A stretch of DNA of 15,451 nt from an uncultured Gammaproteobacteria bacterium. Its GTDB lineage: Bacteria > Pseudomonadota > Gammaproteobacteria > Nitrosococcales > Methylophagaceae. Shown one piece after another: positions 14,335 to 15,451 of the stretch. Numbering within the stretch: position 1 is the stretch's first letter; each line of letters starts with the position of its first letter. Under the pieces are notes generated by a model. The model ran no database searches. It was not told where the DNA came from and worked only from the letters and a program-made list of their open reading frames with translations. The position numbers and the translations under genes were made by a program. The stretch covers positions 1-15,451 of the forward strand of contig CAJXPP010000022.1 of NCBI GenBank assembly GCA_913058195.1, written 5' to 3'.

Positions 14335-14854
14335 CCTGGCCAAATTCAAGTTCAACAGGTGTAGATCGTCCAAAGATGACCACTTCAACACGCATTGTAC
14401 TTTTTTCGTAATTTACTTCTTCAACAACACCAGTGAAGTCATTAAATGGTCCATCAGTTACGCGGACTACCTCACCTGGTTCGAACAAGACTTTAGGTCG
14501 TGGACTATCCACACCTTCTTGAACGCGTTGTAAAATTTGATTCGCTTCTGCTTCAGTTATTGGTGCTGGGCGATCGCCTGACCCACCAATAAAACGAAGA
14601 ACACGAGGAATATCATTGACAACATGCCATGTTTCATCATCCATTTCCATGTTAACTAACACATAGCCAGGGAAGAATTTACGTTCACTACGTCGTTTTT
14701 GACCTTCACGCATTTCTACTACTTCTTCAGTAGGTACTAAAACCTCACCGAACTTTTCTTGTAGCCCAAAACGTTCTATGCGTTCTTCAAGAGAACGCTT
14801 AACTTGTGCTTCATAATTAGAAAAAGCTTGAATTACATACCAATGTTTACTCAT
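14321..14854 (-). CDS. nusG: Transcription termination/antitermination factor NusG
   Basis: 177 residues (E. coli 181). NusG binds elongating RNA polymerase through its N-terminal domain, and its C-terminal KOW domain contacts Rho or ribosomal protein S10, linking transcription to termination or translation. Visible are the start SKHWYVIQAFSNYEAQVKRS, the polymerase-binding segment RKFFPGYVLVNMEMDD, and the KOW motif around FEPGEVVRVTDGPFNDFTG near residues 125-143. The ATG has AAGGT at 14861-14865, 6 nt away; this site overlaps the secE stop codon, and only 10 nt separate the genes, so the pair is translationally close. Confidence 0.97.
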   Translation of the reverse strand: MSKHWYVIQAFSNYEAQVKRSLEERIERFGLQEKFGEVLVPTEEVVEMREGQKRRSERKFFPGYVLVNMEMDDETWHVVNDIPRVLRFIGGSGDRPAPITEAEANQILQRVQEGVDSPRPKVLFEPGEVVRVTDGPFNDFTGVVEEVNYEKSTMRVEVVIFGRSTPVELEFGQVAKG

Positions 14855-14864
14855 TATTCAACCT

Positions 14865-15203
14865 TTATACTGTTAGAGCGCGAACGGCCCAAGCCAACAA
14901 TGAATCCACTGCCCACAACATAACTGCAGCCACCATTACCATAACGATAACCAGTAATGTTGTTCTTACAGTTTCTTGTCGTGTAGGCCAAACGACCTTA
15001 CGTACTTCTACCTGAGTATCACGAATATAACTCATTGCAGTTGCACCTACTGTTGATTTAGATGCAATAAACAAAGAAAGCCCAGCTGCAACAAGCAAGC
15101 CAAGCACTCTGAGCAGATTAGAATACTCTGCATAGGTATAAAACAAAGCAATCGCAGAGGCCATTATGACCACTGCGATTACTAATTTGATATTATCTGC
15201 CAT
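14865..15203 (-). CDS. secE: Protein translocase subunit SecE
   Basis: 112 residues (E. coli 127). SecE clamps the SecY channel of the inner-membrane Sec translocon. Three hydrophobic segments are visible at about residues 6-25, 30-48 and 82-108, the three-helix gammaproteobacterial form rather than the one-helix form. The conserved cytoplasmic amphipathic segment with VEVRKVVWPTRQETVRTT lies at about 65-82, leading into the last membrane helix. The ATG at 15201-15203 has no clear Shine-Dalgarno (AGACGAACATAATAAA precedes it), and no other in-frame start exists before the tRNA. It follows tRNA-Trp by 43 nt and precedes nusG by 10 nt. Confidence 0.95.
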   Translation of the reverse strand: MADNIKLVIAVVIMASAIALFYTYAEYSNLLRVLGLLVAAGLSLFIASKSTVGATAMSYIRDTQVEVRKVVWPTRQETVRTTLLVIVMVMVAAVMLWAVDSLLAWAVRALTV

Positions 15204-15246
15204 TTTATTATGTTCGTCTATTATGTATCTTTAGTGAAAACAAGAA

Positions 15247-15322
15247 TGGCAGGCCAGGAGGGAATCGAACCCCCAACCTACGGTTTTGGAGACCGTCGCT
15301 CTGCCAATTGAGCTACTGGCCT
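15247..15322 (-). tRNA. tRNA-Trp (anticodon CCA)
   Basis: A 76-nt cloverleaf on the minus strand. Acceptor AGGCCAG pairs with CTGGCCT, D arm GCTCAATTGGCAGAGC, anticodon arm ACGGT-CTCCAAA-ACCGT with anticodon CCA for tryptophan, and T arm GGGGGTTCGATTCCCTC. The discriminator base is G, as in bacterial tRNA-Trp, and the 3' CCA (15247-15249) is encoded. It sits between tuf and secE, a common gammaproteobacterial arrangement, and is probably cut out of a longer tuf transcript. Confidence 0.97.
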
Positions 15323-15383
15323 AACATATGCTCTCGAATGATTGACGACTCCAAAAATCGCCAACCAAGAACCCTTCTACTTA

Positions 15384-15451
15384 CTACTCTGTAATCTTAC
15401 TAACAACGCCGGCGCCAACTGTACGGCCACCTTCACGAATAGCAAAACGTA
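15384..15451 (-). CDS. tuf: Elongation factor Tu, C-terminal fragment (tufB position), cut by window edge
   Basis: The final 68 bases encode RFAIREGGRTVGAGVVSKIT plus E and stop, the end of EF-Tu domain 3, which contacts the acceptor and T stem of aminoacyl-tRNA and is the region around the kirromycin interface. The 5' part is outside the window. Translation ends with TAG (15384-15386) followed at once in frame by TAA (15381-15383), a tandem stop fitting a very highly expressed gene. It lies 61 nt upstream of tRNA-Trp, as tufB does in many gammaproteobacteria; no terminator is visible between them. Confidence 0.95.
   Translation of the reverse strand, partial: RFAIREGGRTVGAGVVSKITE

Noticed and set aside
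15204..15246. Promoter for secE-nusG (CATAAT as -10)
   Set aside because: No acceptable -35 box at 16-18 bp; candidates TTGTTT and TTCTTG are 12 and 15 bp away. The genes may be read from the tuf promoter outside the window.
1..15451. Many plus-strand open frames of 60-146 codons and minus-strand frames inside rpoB, fusA and rplA
   Set aside because: All lie within or opposite strongly conserved genes, lack ribosome-binding sites and resemble no family I know; they are shadow frames.
1..15451. Mobile elements, CRISPR arrays, defence or biosynthetic cassettes
   Set aside because: Every long frame is an identified core gene, and no repeat arrays, transposase motifs or composition breaks were seen.

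Overview
The window holds the conserved bacterial transcription/translation supercluster, with every gene on the minus strand. In transcription order (high to low coordinates) it runs: end of a tuf gene, tRNA-Trp, secE, nusG, rplK, rplA, rplJ, rplL, rpoB, rpoC, rpsL, rpsG, fusA, start of a second tuf gene. The proteins point to a gammaproteobacterium. RpoB and RpoC carry the E. coli-type lineage insertions (SI2 in beta, SI3 in beta'), and the RpoC zinc, catalytic and trigger-loop residues fall at E. coli numbering. The tuf-tRNA-Trp-secE-nusG order and a recognisable gammaproteobacterial-type L10 leader agree. The DNA is moderately AT-rich with A/T-ending codons, unlike enterics. I cannot name the genus from sequence alone.

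Layout. Right end (15204-15451): tail of EF-Tu with tandem stops, then tRNA-Trp(CCA). 14321-15203: secE-nusG. 12360-14243: rplK-rplA (overlapping as TAATG), a 229-nt L10 leader, then rplJ. 11923-12300: rplL. 11747-11922: a stack of three hairpins, the middle one a good intrinsic terminator. 3389-11746: rpoB-rpoC. 3167-3388: rpoC 3' hairpin, a strong sigma70-like promoter, and a structured str leader. 91-3166: rpsL-rpsG-fusA. Left end: first 21 codons of EF-Tu. No gene-free stretch exceeds 300 bases, and I see no mobile element, CRISPR array, defence system or horizontally acquired gene.

Together the genes make the SecE translocon subunit, the elongation factor NusG, five ribosomal-protein genes of the large-subunit stalk regions (L11, L1, L10, L7/L12) and decoding/head regions (S12, S7), both large RNA polymerase subunits, and the GTPases EF-G and EF-Tu. 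The coding content is ordinary. What deserves attention is the RNA regulation between the genes: a clear L10 kink-turn leader followed by an unexpected terminator-like hairpin and a start-codon hairpin at rplJ, a probable L1 operator and promoter before rplK, a strong attenuator before rpoB, an attenuator-like hairpin just downstream of the str promoter, and a UUCG hairpin before a GTG-started fusA that lacks a good ribosome-binding site. I found no evidence of a new multi-gene system.
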